DNA of 64,000 bases, from positions 6,636,501 through 6,700,500 of the forward strand of contig NZ_CP107932.1 of NCBI RefSeq assembly GCF_036032445.1, read 5' to 3'. The DNA is from Nocardia sp. NBC_00416. GTDB taxonomy: Bacteria; Actinomycetota; Actinomycetes; Mycobacteriales; Mycobacteriaceae. The translations under genes were made by a program, and so were the position numbers. Under the pieces are notes generated by a model. That model saw nothing but the letters and a program-made list of their open reading frames with translations, made no database searches and had not been told where the DNA came from. Position 1 is the first letter of the stretch. Each line of letters opens with the position of its first letter. Positions 33,334 to 42,249 of the stretch are shown piece after piece.

Positions 33334-33807
33334 GTGGGCGTCCACTGCGTCGAGGAGACTCTCACCCAGTTGGTGCCCGGCGCGAAGGCGGACGTCCGGG
33401 CCTTCTACCAGGATGTCACCCAACTGGGGCAGGTGCATCCGCTCATCGTCCGGGTCGACCGGCTGGCGGATACCGTTGACGACGGTCGGTGCCTCAGCAA
33501 CTACCGGGTGACCGATCGGATGCCGTTCGGGCCGTTCTCGTACCGGATCACCTACCGGGTGCAGAGCCGGACGGCCGACGACGGAAGCCTCATCGTCGAC
33601 GCCTACCAGTTCCCCCGGGTACACGTGCACAGCGAAATTCAGTTCGCCGAGAACGACTCGGGCACCGTGGTCACCGAACGATTGCGGCTGAGCGCGCCGC
33701 GGGGGCTGCTGGGGACCGTCCAGCGTCACGGCGTCGCCGCCCACGTCACCATGCTCGACAATCTCCGCCTTCTGTTCGACACCGCGGCCGCCGGCGAGGG
33801 CCGGTGA
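33334..33807 (+). CDS. SRPBCC-family (START-like) protein
   Basis: A 157-residue polyketide-cyclase/START-like protein with a helix-grip fold, expected to bind a hydrophobic ligand. Signs are the N-terminal VPGAKADVRAFYQDVTQLGQVHPLIVRV, alternating strands (FSYRITYRVQSR, VHVHSEIQF, TVVTERLRLSAP) and a long C-terminal helix. No catalytic residue can be named. It is a single gene followed by a short-chain dehydrogenase about 160 bases later on the same strand. The GTG start at 33334 has no strong ribosome-binding site. Confidence 0.75.
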   Translation: MGVHCVEETLTQLVPGAKADVRAFYQDVTQLGQVHPLIVRVDRLADTVDDGRCLSNYRVTDRMPFGPFSYRITYRVQSRTADDGSLIVDAYQFPRVHVHSEIQFAENDSGTVVTERLRLSAPRGLLGTVQRHGVAAHVTMLDNLRLLFDTAAAGEGR

Positions 33808-33964
33808 AAGTCTCGGCCGTCGCCCGGAACTCGTCGTCGCACGACAGTGCGCCGTCGCCCGGCCGCTGCCGAATCCATCTCTCAGATCTGTCCACCCCGG
33901 CCCGTGTCCGGCATCCGGCCGACGTACCGGGTGTTGTGCCGTGCCACTCTTGTCGGAGGAATCG

Positions 33965-34849
33965 ATGACCCTGCCGTTATCCGGAAAAGTCGCCGTGGTG
34001 ACAGGCGCGAGCCGAGGTGTGGGCAAAGGCGTCGCGCTCGAACTCGGGGCCGCGGGCGCGACGGTGTACCTCACCGGACGGACCGTCGCCCCGGGGCCGC
34101 TTCCCGGCACGATCACGGCCACGGCGGCCGAGGTCACCGAGCTCGGCGGTACCGGCATCGCGGTGCCCTGTGATCATCACGACGACGACCAGGTTGCGGC
34201 ACTGTTCGCACGGGTCGAGGCGGAACAAGGGCATCTCGACATCCTGGTGAACAACGTCTTCTCGGCGCCGGATCTCGCCCCCTGGTTACACCGCCCGTTC
34301 TGGGAGCTGCCGCTGCGGGCGTGGGATCAGGTGCTCGGAATCGGGCTCCGATCCCACTACGTCGCTTGCGTATCCGCCGCTCCACTGCTTTTCCAGGCGT
34401 CGCGTCCGGGGGTGGTCGTCAATATCTCCTCGTCGGGTGCGGTCTCGTACGGACACAATGTGGTGTACGGCGTCGGGAAGGCGGGGCTGGACAAGATGAC
34501 GGCTGATATGGCCGTCGAGCTGCGGCCGCACGGGGTCGCGGTGGTGTCGGTGTGGCCGGGATTGGTGCATACCGAGCTATTGGCCACCGGTACCCGGACC
34601 ACCGACGACGGCCGAACAGTCGTCGACCTGCCCGGCGAGGGAACCTTCGATATCACGCATGCCGAATCGCCGCGCTTCGTCGGCCGGGGTGTGGTCGCGC
34701 TGATTTGTGACCCCGAGATCTTCGAACGCTCGGGTGGAGCCGAGTCCACCGCCGAGCTCGCGGCGCGGTACGGCTTCACCGATGTGGACGGCACCGGGCC
34801 CGGGGCGACGCTTCGGTCCGGTGCCGCACCACACCCAGCGGATCAATGA
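33965..34849 (+). CDS. Short-chain dehydrogenase/reductase
   Basis: A 294-residue SDR. TGASRGVG (residues 12-19) binds NAD(P); the usual NNAG is NNVF here; catalytic residues are in ISSSGAVSYG and YGVGK near residue 170. The sequence resembles DHRS1-like SDRs, including the C-terminal AELAARYGFTDVDG. CGGAGGA lies 5 bases upstream of ATG 33965. Substrate is unknown. Its stop overlaps an ATG belonging to a decayed transposase fragment, which is coincidence. Confidence 0.85.
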   Translation: MTLPLSGKVAVVTGASRGVGKGVALELGAAGATVYLTGRTVAPGPLPGTITATAAEVTELGGTGIAVPCDHHDDDQVAALFARVEAEQGHLDILVNNVFSAPDLAPWLHRPFWELPLRAWDQVLGIGLRSHYVACVSAAPLLFQASRPGVVVNISSSGAVSYGHNVVYGVGKAGLDKMTADMAVELRPHGVAVVSVWPGLVHTELLATGTRTTDDGRTVVDLPGEGTFDITHAESPRFVGRGVVALICDPEIFERSGGAESTAELAARYGFTDVDGTGPGATLRSGAAPHPADQ

Positions 34850-34920
34850 CGAACTCTGGTCGTCGAACAGCGGGGATCCCACGTAACCGGCGATCCGATA
34901 ACGGGTTCCGGCAAACTCGG

Positions 34921-35253
34921 GCCGACCTGATCGAGCGATGCCACGACCCGGCACACACGATCTACCAGGACCGCAAGGGCGAGATGACCCGCGCCCACTA
35001 CGAAGGCGTGGCGGACCAGCCCTCGGCGTTGGGGCCGGTGCTCACCTGCACCGCCGGGTGGACACCGACTACGAGAACCGTGCTCTCGCGGCGCAGCGAA
35101 GCGACGGCTACCCGGGTGCTGGACGCCGATGTGGAGCGCTTGTCGGCGTTCGTGCGCGCCCACATCGGCCTCGACGGGCACGACTGCTTCCACCTGCCCG
35201 ACTTCGGCGGGTCGACGGACCGCTGCGACCCGGACACCACCGCCGACGAATAG
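34921..35253 (+). pseudogene. C-terminal remnant of a Tn3-family transposase, frameshifted
   Basis: Reading with two compensating frameshifts gives a recognisable Tn3 transposase C-terminus: QDRKGEMTRAHYEGVADQ, LGPVLTCTAGW, then (shifted, 35061-35114) TDYENRALAAQRSDGYP, then (back, from 35116) VLDADVERLSAFVRAHI and a closing DPDTTADE. The family consensus is about WNTxYxxxALxxLRxDGYPVLDxDVxRLSPxxxxHI, so one base is missing near 35058 and one is extra near 35115. About 110 of roughly 1000 residues remain. No terminal inverted repeat or resolvase was found nearby. Confidence 0.75.
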
Positions 35254-35338
35254 CACGCGCGAACCGCTCAGGGGTGTCCGGTGATCTCGGAGACAGGCTG
35301 CGGCTGGGCCTGCCAGCATGGAACTGTCGCGGAAATCC

Positions 35339-36229
35339 TCAGCGACTCGCCCGCAGGATGCGGACCGGGCGCAGTGCCCGGGGTGGTTCGCCCTCGAATT
35401 CCGCGGATCCATCGAGGTACCCAGCGATGAGGTTCGCAGCGGAGAGGTCTTCGACGTCGGTGAAGCCGAGCGCGCGCAACTGTGCGGCGATGTCGTCAGG
35501 AGTGAAGTAGCTGAACCAGGGTTCACCGACAGCCGCCGCTCGATCTGCGCGCGCCTGCAGTTGCGCACGATCCTCGTCGGTGTCCGCCGACTGCAGGTAG
35601 TCGAAGATCACCTCGACCGGCCCGGATCGACGAGCAATGTATTCGAGGGTGGCGCGGGTGGCGTCCGGGGTCAAATAGAAGACGACACCGAGCCACACGA
35701 ATACGGCCGGATCGGTCGGGCTGAGTCCGGCGGCCTCCAATCGAGTTGCCAGTGTGTCGGTTTCGAAGTCGACCGGCACGAAAGTCAATCGCTCGGGCAG
35801 AGCGATACCGGATGCGGCGAGGCGTTGATGTTTCCACGCTTGGGTAGCGGGATGGTCGACCTCGAATACGCGCAGGCCAGGATGAGGGTTGCGGTAGGCG
35901 AAGGTATCCAGGCCCGCGCCGAGGATCACGACCTGTCGCACACCGGCAGCCACCGCCGCGGCCACCCGATCCTCGGCGAAACGGGTACGAGCAGCCAAGA
36001 ACAGGCGGCGCGGCCGATCACTGGCACCCAGCCGCAGGATTTCCAGGTCTGCACCGTTATCGGGACGATCCGCTGCGGGCCGGCCCAATTCGGTCAGCTC
36101 ATCCACACTGACGCCCAGCAGATCTGCCGCCAGTGGATCGGTGAGAATCCTCGGCCGGTCGGCAATTTGATGATAGGCACGGGCGTAGGCAGCCGCGAGC
36201 GCTGTCCGGCTGGGTCCCTCATGTTCCAT
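35339..36229 (-). CDS. Class I SAM-dependent methyltransferase, LCMT/TIGR00027 type
   Basis: A 296-residue methyltransferase of the leucine-carboxyl-methyltransferase-like family that is strongly expanded in mycobacteria and Nocardia. SAM-binding motif I is VVILGAGLDTFAYRN near residue 99, followed by VFEVDHPATQAWKHQRL near 121; a further motif is FVWLGVVFYLTPDA near 190. The N-terminus carries RTALAAAYARAYHQ and RILTDPLAADLL, which are usual for the group. The methyl acceptor is unknown. ATG start at 36229. No operon partner. Confidence 0.88.
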   Translation of the reverse strand: MEHEGPSRTALAAAYARAYHQIADRPRILTDPLAADLLGVSVDELTELGRPAADRPDNGADLEILRLGASDRPRRLFLAARTRFAEDRVAAAVAAGVRQVVILGAGLDTFAYRNPHPGLRVFEVDHPATQAWKHQRLAASGIALPERLTFVPVDFETDTLATRLEAAGLSPTDPAVFVWLGVVFYLTPDATRATLEYIARRSGPVEVIFDYLQSADTDEDRAQLQARADRAAAVGEPWFSYFTPDDIAAQLRALGFTDVEDLSAANLIAGYLDGSAEFEGEPPRALRPVRILRASR

Positions 36230-36668
36230 ACTCGAAGAAGCTACTCACGAACTGACGCGAGCACCGTGAACTCGGCCACACCAGCTACTCCTGGCGGAGC
36301 AGTGTGTGGCACGCCCCCAGTGACCAGTGGATACGCGAACTTCGTTGTTTCTTGGGCCATTACTGCCGGGAGCGCGACGACTGAGACTCAGCGGGAGCGC
36401 GGCCGCGCGGCGGGATCGGTCTCGGCCGGTCGGCGCCCCAGCGCCTCGGCGGACACCTTCACGTACGTCACCGGACCGTGCACCGACGTGCCCGCTCGCC
36501 GCCATCAGCATCGGAGTGGACGCGTCCTTCGCCGCGGCGTGGGTCGATCGGGCGGGCCGCAGCTGATGAGCGTGCACGATCCACGTCGCATCCCGGCGTG
36601 TGCTCCGGTTCGTGCCGCGCGGAGCCCGCTCCGGGGGAAGGTCGGGGTCCGGCCGTACCATCGGAGCC
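36230..36668. other. Divergent intergenic region, nothing recognised
   Basis: Between the minus-strand methyltransferase and holA. Translations on both strands are Arg/Ser/Ala-rich without known motifs. It may hold old mobile-element debris like that at 34.9 kb, but I could not identify any. The promoters of both flanking genes should be here. Confidence 0.3.
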
Positions 36669-37640
36669 GTGAGCGAGCGACCTGCGGCGGTGCACCTGGT
36701 TCTGGGGGAAGAAGAACTGCTGATCCAACGAGCGGTGGCCGGGGTGACCGCGCAGGTGCGGTCGGTTGCGCCCGATCCCGGGTCGGTGCCGGTGGATCGG
36801 TTGCGGGCCGGTGACGCCAGCAGTGCGGAACTGGCAGAGCTGCTGAGTCCCTCGTTGTTCGCCGAAGACCGGGTGATAATCCTCGAATCGGCGGACCAGG
36901 CGGGCAAGGACGCTGTCACGGTGATCTCCGAGGCCGCGGCCGCGCCGCCCGACGGGGTGGTGCTGATGGTGGTGCACAGCGGTGGCGGGCGCGCGAAGGC
37001 GATGGTGCCCACCCTGCGGAAGGCGGGGGCGGTGGTGCACGAATGCGCGAAGCTCACCAAATCCTCGGAGCGGGCCGAATTCGTGCGCGCCGAATTCAGG
37101 GCCGCCGGGGTGCGCGTCTCGGGCGATGTGGTGCAGGCGGTACTCGACGCGGTGGGTTCGGAGCTGCGGGAACTGGCGGCGGCCTGTTCACAGCTTGTCG
37201 CCGATACCGGGGGCACGCTCGACGTCGCGGCGGTGCGGCGGTACTACTCCGGCAAGGCCGAGGTCTCCGGGTTCGAGGTCGCGGACCTGACCGTCGCGGG
37301 AAATCGGGCGGGGGCCGTGGAGGCGCTGCGGTGGGCGCAGGATCGCGGGGTGCCGCATGTGGTGCTGGCGGACGCGCTGGCCGATTCGGTGCACACCATC
37401 GCGAAGGTCGGTTCGGCGGGGCGGGGTGATCCGTTCAAGCTGGCGGGCCCGCTGGGGTTGCCGCCGTGGAAGGTGAAAAAAGCGCAGGGTCAGGCCCGGG
37501 GCTGGACCCCGGCCACGATCGGATCGGCGCTGCAGGTCGTGGCGACGCTGAACGCTGACGTCAAAGGCGGCGCCGCCGACTCCGGGTTCGCGCTCGAGGA
37601 CGCCGTCCTGAAGCTGCTCGCCCTGCACGGGCGCGGCTGA
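36669..37640 (+). CDS. holA: DNA polymerase III delta subunit
   Basis: A 323-residue clamp-loader delta subunit, which opens the sliding clamp. The N-terminus VHLVLGEEELLIQRAVAGV and SPSLFAEDRVIILE are typical of HolA, as is the AAA+-like fold without Walker A. The C-terminal third (GDPFKLAGPLGLPPWKVKKA, LEDAVLKLLALHGRG) forms the oligomerisation domain. GTG 36669 gives the expected start. Position matches Rv2413c, but the comEC-holA junction is here split by about 3.7 kb of accessory genes. Confidence 0.92.
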   Translation: MSERPAAVHLVLGEEELLIQRAVAGVTAQVRSVAPDPGSVPVDRLRAGDASSAELAELLSPSLFAEDRVIILESADQAGKDAVTVISEAAAAPPDGVVLMVVHSGGGRAKAMVPTLRKAGAVVHECAKLTKSSERAEFVRAEFRAAGVRVSGDVVQAVLDAVGSELRELAAACSQLVADTGGTLDVAAVRRYYSGKAEVSGFEVADLTVAGNRAGAVEALRWAQDRGVPHVVLADALADSVHTIAKVGSAGRGDPFKLAGPLGLPPWKVKKAQGQARGWTPATIGSALQVVATLNADVKGGAADSGFALEDAVLKLLALHGRG

Positions 37641-37684
37641 CGGGGGGTTCACGAGCGACCCGGGGCGCGGGGCCGGGGATATCG

Positions 37685-37930
37685 TTATTCGACCGCGCTG
37701 AGCTCCAACGCTTCCTCCGCGGCCTCGTCGTAGCGTCCGTCCCACTCTTCATAGACGGGGGTCTCCTCGTCCCGAGTGACCATCCAGACCACCACGTGCC
37801 CACCGTCGTCGTCGGCGGGCGCCAGCACGTTCTCGATCTTCACGCCGATACCGAGTACCTCGGCGGCACGGATCACGCCGGGCAGGTCGTCAGCCTGGAC
37901 TACCGATTGGTTCGCATACACCGTAACCAT
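37685..37930 (-). CDS. Small conserved hypothetical protein
   Basis: An 81-residue acidic protein (MVTVYANQSVVQADDLPGV at the start, then a VKIENVLAPADDDGGHVVVW strand pair and a Glu-rich C-terminal helix). The fold looks like a small alpha/beta protein. I do not recognise a characterised family. ATG 37930 is chosen; upstream frame extension is not protein-like. It lies between holA (convergent) and rpsT (same strand), an arrangement that I expect to be shared with related actinobacteria but cannot check. Confidence 0.6.
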   Translation of the reverse strand: MVTVYANQSVVQADDLPGVIRAAEVLGIGVKIENVLAPADDDGGHVVVWMVTRDEETPVYEEWDGRYDEAAEEALELSAVE

Positions 37931-38014
37931 GCGCCGCACATTACGGCAGGAACCCCGAGCCCGGAGCGCCGCCATCCGGGAACGCCGGTAAATCCCGTGC
38001 TGACCGGGGCCGGG

Positions 38015-38053
38015 CACAACAAAGCCGCCGTGGTCGTCAATGCCGCGGCGGCT
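38015..38053 (-). terminator. Intrinsic terminator of rpsT
   Basis: On the minus strand AGCCGCCG (38053-38046) pairs with CGGCGGCT (38030-38023) and is followed by TTTGTTGT. It lies 26 bases after the rpsT stop. The T-rich tail makes it the most canonical terminator in the window. Confidence 0.75.
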
Positions 38054-38078
38054 TATCGTCGAACGATTTCGAGAAGGG

Positions 38079-38339
38079 TCAGAGCTTGTTCAGCGCTGTG
38101 GCCAGAGCCGACTTCTTGTTGGCGGCCTGGTTCGCGTGGATGACGCCCTTGGAAGCGGCCTTGTCGAGCTTGCGGCTCACGAAGCGCAGACGCTCGGCGG
38201 CGCCGTCCTTGTCGCCGGCCGCGGCGGCAGCCCGGAAGGCACGGATATGAGTGCGCAGCTCGGACTTGACCGACTGGTTGCGCTGACGCGCGACCTCGTT
38301 GGTGCGGATCCGCTTGATCTGGGACTTGATATTGGCCAC
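38079..38339 (-). CDS. rpsT: 30S ribosomal protein S20
   Basis: An 86-residue basic helical protein that binds 16S rRNA. It matches S20 across the whole length: ANIKSQIKRIRTNEVARQRN, SELRTHIRAFRAAAAAGDK, LDKAASKGVIHANQAANKKS. GTG at 38339 gives the exact family N-terminus. As in mycobacteria it is transcribed against holA. A clear terminator follows. Confidence 0.97.
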   Translation of the reverse strand: MANIKSQIKRIRTNEVARQRNQSVKSELRTHIRAFRAAAAAGDKDGAAERLRFVSRKLDKAASKGVIHANQAANKKSALATALNKL

Positions 38340-38656
38340 GCCGGTATCCTCTGGTTCCTGTCTGGTTCGGTCGGAAAGTCTCTGTGTGCGTCCCGGCCCT
38401 GGGTTCATCGACCTGGATTTCTCCGGGCACGGGGTACGGCAACGTCGATGGGCCAGATTACCAGCACGTGGCGGGGCTACGAAATCGTGGGTGCGGCCGA
38501 CACGCTAGGCAGGGCCTGATGGCGTTGTGGAGATCGTTTTGCCAGCGTAACGTCCCCAACAATCAGCGTACGAATTTTCCCAGCAGGACCCAGGTTTTCC
38601 CGGTGCGTGCCCCGGTACCCGGCGGGGGTCGCGATCCTCTCGGAAGGCGGACGAGC

Positions 38657-39451
38657 ATGTCTCCCACTGTGCAGGAAAGAGAAGCTGTTCACGAGGGCGT
38701 CGAACCGTGGGTTCCGTCCGACGCCAAGAAATGGGCCGCCGAGGCAATGGGCACATTCGTGCTGGTGATGGGCGGCGTGGGGACGGCCGTCCTGGCCGGG
38801 GACAAAGTGGGCCCACTGGGGGTGGCGCTCGCCTTCGGCCTCTCGCTGCTGATCCTGGTCTATGCCATCGGGCCGGTCTCGGGCTGTCATGTGAACCCGG
38901 CCGTCACGGTGGGCCATTTCTTGATGGGCCGGGTGTCCGCGGTGGCGGCCGCTGGGTACGTGATCGCGCAGCTGGTGGGCGGCCTCGTCGCGGGGCTGGT
39001 CCTCTTCGCGATCGCGAAGAACCTGCCCTCATACGACCGCTCGGTGGACGGACTGGGGGCGAACGGCTGGGGTGCGCACAGCCCCTCCGCCGTGACCGGC
39101 CCGGCCGGTGAGGTGGTGATCCAGGACGGGTACGGACTGGCCGCGATGATCATCATCGAGGTGATGCTCACCGCACTGCTCGTCTTCGCGGTGCTGGCCG
39201 CGACCGATCACATCTCCGAGATCCCGCAGTCGGGTCTGGCCATCGGGTTCACCCTGGCGGTCATCCACCTGATCTCGATTCCCGTCGACAACACCTCGGT
39301 GAACCCCGCCCGCAGCCTCGCGGTCGCTCCCTTCCAGGGCGGTGCCATGGGGCAGTTGTGGGCGTTCATCCTGTTCCCGCTGATCGGCGGTGTCCTGGGT
39401 GCGCTGGTGTACGGGCTGCTGTTCGGGCGGTCGCGGGACCTGCGATTCTGA
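38657..39451 (+). CDS. Aquaporin (MIP family)
   Basis: A 264-residue membrane channel with six hydrophobic segments and both half-helices: NPAVT (in SGCHVNPAVTVG) and NPARS (in DNTSVNPARSLAV). The first is preceded by His and the second followed by Arg, the selectivity-filter Arg of water-selective AqpZ-like channels. It should allow water, possibly small uncharged solutes, through the inner membrane. The N-terminus (about 25 residues) is charged and cytosolic. ATG 38657 is chosen by start of the family homology. It is convergent with the MazF-like gene 16 bases later. Confidence 0.92.
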   Translation: MSPTVQEREAVHEGVEPWVPSDAKKWAAEAMGTFVLVMGGVGTAVLAGDKVGPLGVALAFGLSLLILVYAIGPVSGCHVNPAVTVGHFLMGRVSAVAAAGYVIAQLVGGLVAGLVLFAIAKNLPSYDRSVDGLGANGWGAHSPSAVTGPAGEVVIQDGYGLAAMIIIEVMLTALLVFAVLAATDHISEIPQSGLAIGFTLAVIHLISIPVDNTSVNPARSLAVAPFQGGAMGQLWAFILFPLIGGVLGALVYGLLFGRSRDLRF

Positions 39452-39467
39452 GGTTCCGGACCGTCGC

Positions 39468-40061
39468 TCAGCTCCAGTGGTACTCGCGAACCAGCCGATG
39501 CGCGACCTGGTCGAACAGCGGACGCGGGAGGATGGCGCCCTCGCGGCGGATACCGTCCTCGGGCACGTCGAGAACCCGGTCCAGCCGGACCCAGCTGGCC
39601 CGGCCCTGATGGTCCCAGGTGCCCGCGCCGATTCCGACCCAGTCCGGATCGTTGTCGCGCACCGGGTTCGAGCTCAGCATGAGACCGAGCAAGGTGTGCC
39701 CGTCGCGGCCGACGACCAGTACCGGGCGGTCCTTGCCGTTACTCGGGTCCTCCTCGAAGGGAACCCAGGTCCACACGACTTCTCCGGGGTCGGCGCGCCC
39801 GTCGAGCTGGGGGGCGTAGACGACCCGCCGGGCCCGCTGGGCAGTGGGCACCGGGGTGGAGGCGGCGGGGCGCACCGGGATGCCTGCGGGCCCCGTACCG
39901 GTTCGTGAACCGCGACGGCTCCGGCCCGCGCCGCCGCGCCCGCCCCGGCGGTCGAGCAGCGCCTCGACCAGCCGCGGCGTCTGCCGCTGCACGAGCTTGG
40001 GACCCTGTTGTTTCGCGATCGCGGTGAGTTGCTTGCCGAGACTGTTCCAACTTCGGGCCAT
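39468..40061 (-). CDS. PemK/MazF-like protein with N-terminal extension
   Basis: A 197-residue protein. Residues 85-195 match PemK/MazF toxins: GEVVWTWVPFEED, DRPVLVVGRDGHTLLGLMLSS near residue 120 and WVRLDRVLDVPEDGI. MazF-type toxins cut single-stranded mRNA. The N-terminal 80 residues are basic and Gly/Arg-rich and may bind nucleic acid. No antitoxin gene is adjacent on either side (aquaporin convergent, lepA divergent), so it may be a housekeeping relative instead of a toxin. ATG 40061. Confidence 0.75.
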   Translation of the reverse strand: MARSWNSLGKQLTAIAKQQGPKLVQRQTPRLVEALLDRRGGRGGAGRSRRGSRTGTGPAGIPVRPAASTPVPTAQRARRVVYAPQLDGRADPGEVVWTWVPFEEDPSNGKDRPVLVVGRDGHTLLGLMLSSNPVRDNDPDWVGIGAGTWDHQGRASWVRLDRVLDVPEDGIRREGAILPRPLFDQVAHRLVREYHWS

Positions 40062-40193
40062 CTCAGGAGAATAACGGCACGCCGCTGTCGGTGATATCGA
40101 TCCGGCGGGGTGGGGCGGGACCTGGGGGCAGGTGCACCGGGCCCAGCATGGGACGATGGTCGCCAGTACGCCCGATACCTCATGAGGAGTGGA

Positions 40194-42059
40194 GTGCCCG
40201 CCAGCTTCGCCGATACGACGTTCACCGATCCGTCGCGGATCCGGAACTTCTGCATCATCGCGCACATCGATCACGGCAAGTCGACGCTGGCCGACCGCAT
40301 GCTCCAGCTCACCGGTGTCGTGGAGGACCGGCAGATGCGCGCCCAGTATCTGGACCGGATGGATATCGAACGGGAACGCGGTATCACCATCAAGGCCCAG
40401 AACGTGCGACTGCCGTGGATACCGCGGTCCGGGGAGCACAAGGGCGAGGACTTCGTCCTGCATCTCATCGATACGCCCGGTCACGTGGACTTCACCTATG
40501 AGGTGTCGCGCGCGCTGGAGGCGTGCGAGGGCGCGATCCTGCTCGTGGATGCCGCGCAGGGCATCGAGGCGCAGACCCTGGCGAATCTGTATCTGGCACT
40601 GGACAAGGATCTGACGGTCATCCCGGTGCTGAACAAGATCGACCTACCGGCTGCCGATCCCGACCGTTACGCCGCCGAGCTGGCCCATATCGTCGGTTGC
40701 GAGCCGGAGGACGTCCTGCGGGTCTCCGGGAAGACCGGGGTCGGCGTGACCGAACTCCTGGATCGGGTGATCGAGGAGGTACCGGCCCCGGAGGGGCAGG
40801 CCGACGCCCCGGCGCGGGCGATGATCTTCGACTCGGTCTACGACACCTACCGCGGTGTGGTGACCTATGTCCGCGTGGTGGACGGCAAGCTGACGCCGCG
40901 CGAGAAGATCAAGATGATGTCCACCGGGGCGACGCACGAACTCCTGGAGATCGGGATCGTCTCCCCGGAGCCCAAACCCACGCAGGGGCTGGGCGTCGGG
41001 GAGGTCGGGTACCTGATCACCGGTGTGAAGGACGTCCGCCAGTCGAAGGTCGGCGATACCGTCACCGCCGCGCGGGGCGGCGCCACCGAACCTCTCACCG
41101 GCTACCGCGAGCCGCGACCGATGGTGTACTCCGGGCTGTACCCGGTGGACGGGTCGGACTATCCCGATCTCCGGGACGCGCTGGAGAAGCTGCAGCTCAA
41201 CGATGCCGCGCTCACCTACGTTCCGGAAACCTCGGTGGCGCTGGGCTTCGGGTTCCGCTGCGGCTTCTTGGGACTCCTGCACATGGAGATCACCCGTGAG
41301 CGGTTGCAGCGGGAGTTCGATCTGGAACTGATCTCCACGGCGCCGAACGTGGTGTACCGGGTGGTGCAGGAGGACGGTGCGGAACATATCGTGACGAATC
41401 CGTCGTTCTGGCCGGAAGGCAAGGTGCGCACGGTTTTCGAGCCGATCGTGAAGTGCACGATCATCGCGCCCAGCGAGTTCATCGGCGCCATCATGGAGCT
41501 GTGCCAGTCGCGGCGCGGTGAGCTCGGCGGGATGGACTACCTGTCGGAGACCCGGGTCGAACTGCGGTACACGCTGCCGCTGGCCGAGATCATCTTCGAC
41601 TTCTTCGATTCGCTGAAATCGCGGACCCGCGGCTACGCCTCGCTCGACTACGAGGAAGCCGGGGAGCAGGAATCGCAACTGGTCAAGGTCGATATCCTGC
41701 TGCAGGGCGAGGCCGTCGACGCGTTCAGTGCCATCGTGCACCGCGACGCGGCCCAGGCCTACGGGAACAAGATGACCACCAAATTGCGTGAACTGATCCC
41801 GCGTCAGCAGTTCGAGGTGCCGATCCAGGCGGCCATCGGATCGAAGATCATCGCCCGCGAGAACATTCGCGCCATCCGCAAGGATGTGCTGGCGAAATGC
41901 TATGGCGGCGACATCAGTCGTAAGCGCAAACTGCTGGAGAAGCAGAAGGAAGGCAAGAAGCGGATGAAGACGATCGGCCGCGTGGACGTCCCGCAGGAGG
42001 CGTTCGTCGCCGCGCTGTCGTCGGACGCCCAATCCGATAAACCCAAGGACAAGAAGTAG
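40194..42059 (+). CDS. lepA: Elongation factor 4 (LepA)
   Basis: A 621-residue translational GTPase. G1 is AHIDHGKST, G2 includes RGITIKAQNVRL, G3 is DTPGHVDF and G4 is NKIDLP. The LepA-specific C-terminal domain is intact, with CYGGDISRKRKLLEKQKEGK near residue 570. It acts on stalled or mistranslocated ribosomes. GTG 40194 is chosen because GAGGAG lies a few bases upstream; ATG 40182 is an in-frame alternative. Corresponds to Rv2404c. It is divergent from the MazF-like gene. Confidence 0.96.
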   Translation: MPASFADTTFTDPSRIRNFCIIAHIDHGKSTLADRMLQLTGVVEDRQMRAQYLDRMDIERERGITIKAQNVRLPWIPRSGEHKGEDFVLHLIDTPGHVDFTYEVSRALEACEGAILLVDAAQGIEAQTLANLYLALDKDLTVIPVLNKIDLPAADPDRYAAELAHIVGCEPEDVLRVSGKTGVGVTELLDRVIEEVPAPEGQADAPARAMIFDSVYDTYRGVVTYVRVVDGKLTPREKIKMMSTGATHELLEIGIVSPEPKPTQGLGVGEVGYLITGVKDVRQSKVGDTVTAARGGATEPLTGYREPRPMVYSGLYPVDGSDYPDLRDALEKLQLNDAALTYVPETSVALGFGFRCGFLGLLHMEITRERLQREFDLELISTAPNVVYRVVQEDGAEHIVTNPSFWPEGKVRTVFEPIVKCTIIAPSEFIGAIMELCQSRRGELGGMDYLSETRVELRYTLPLAEIIFDFFDSLKSRTRGYASLDYEEAGEQESQLVKVDILLQGEAVDAFSAIVHRDAAQAYGNKMTTKLRELIPRQQFEVPIQAAIGSKIIARENIRAIRKDVLAKCYGGDISRKRKLLEKQKEGKKRMKTIGRVDVPQEAFVAALSSDAQSDKPKDKK

Positions 42060-42154
42060 CGTTCGGCGCCGCCGCGCCCAGGAATATCGCTGTGCGATAG
42101 CCGGATCAGCCCGCGCCGGCCGCCCCGCCTCCGATATCGGCTGATAACGAAAAT

Positions 42155-42183
42155 GTGACAGCCACAGATGTCGACAATAGGCT
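42155..42183 (+). promoter_or_regulatory. Putative promoter of the low-complexity/dynamin pair
   Basis: GTGACA (42155-42160), a 17-base spacer and TAGGCT (42178-42183) match a housekeeping-type promoter. Predicted transcription starts about 60 bases before the ATG at 42250. Confidence 0.4.
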
Positions 42184-42249
42184 GATGGCGGATCCGGGCC
42201 GGGTCGACGTCGGCACGGTTGCTGGTGAACGCGAGAGTGGAGTAATGGG

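Noticed and set aside
34846..35253. Functional gene overlapping the SDR stop by ATGA
   Set aside because: The frame matches a Tn3 transposase C-terminus only with frameshifts, so the overlap is accidental.
35339..36814. Long plus-strand frame opposite the methyltransferase
   Set aside because: The minus-strand protein has clear SAM-binding motifs; the plus frame has none.
36669..37640. Loss of holA ATPase activity because Walker A is absent
   Set aside because: The delta subunit of the clamp loader normally lacks a functional Walker A motif.
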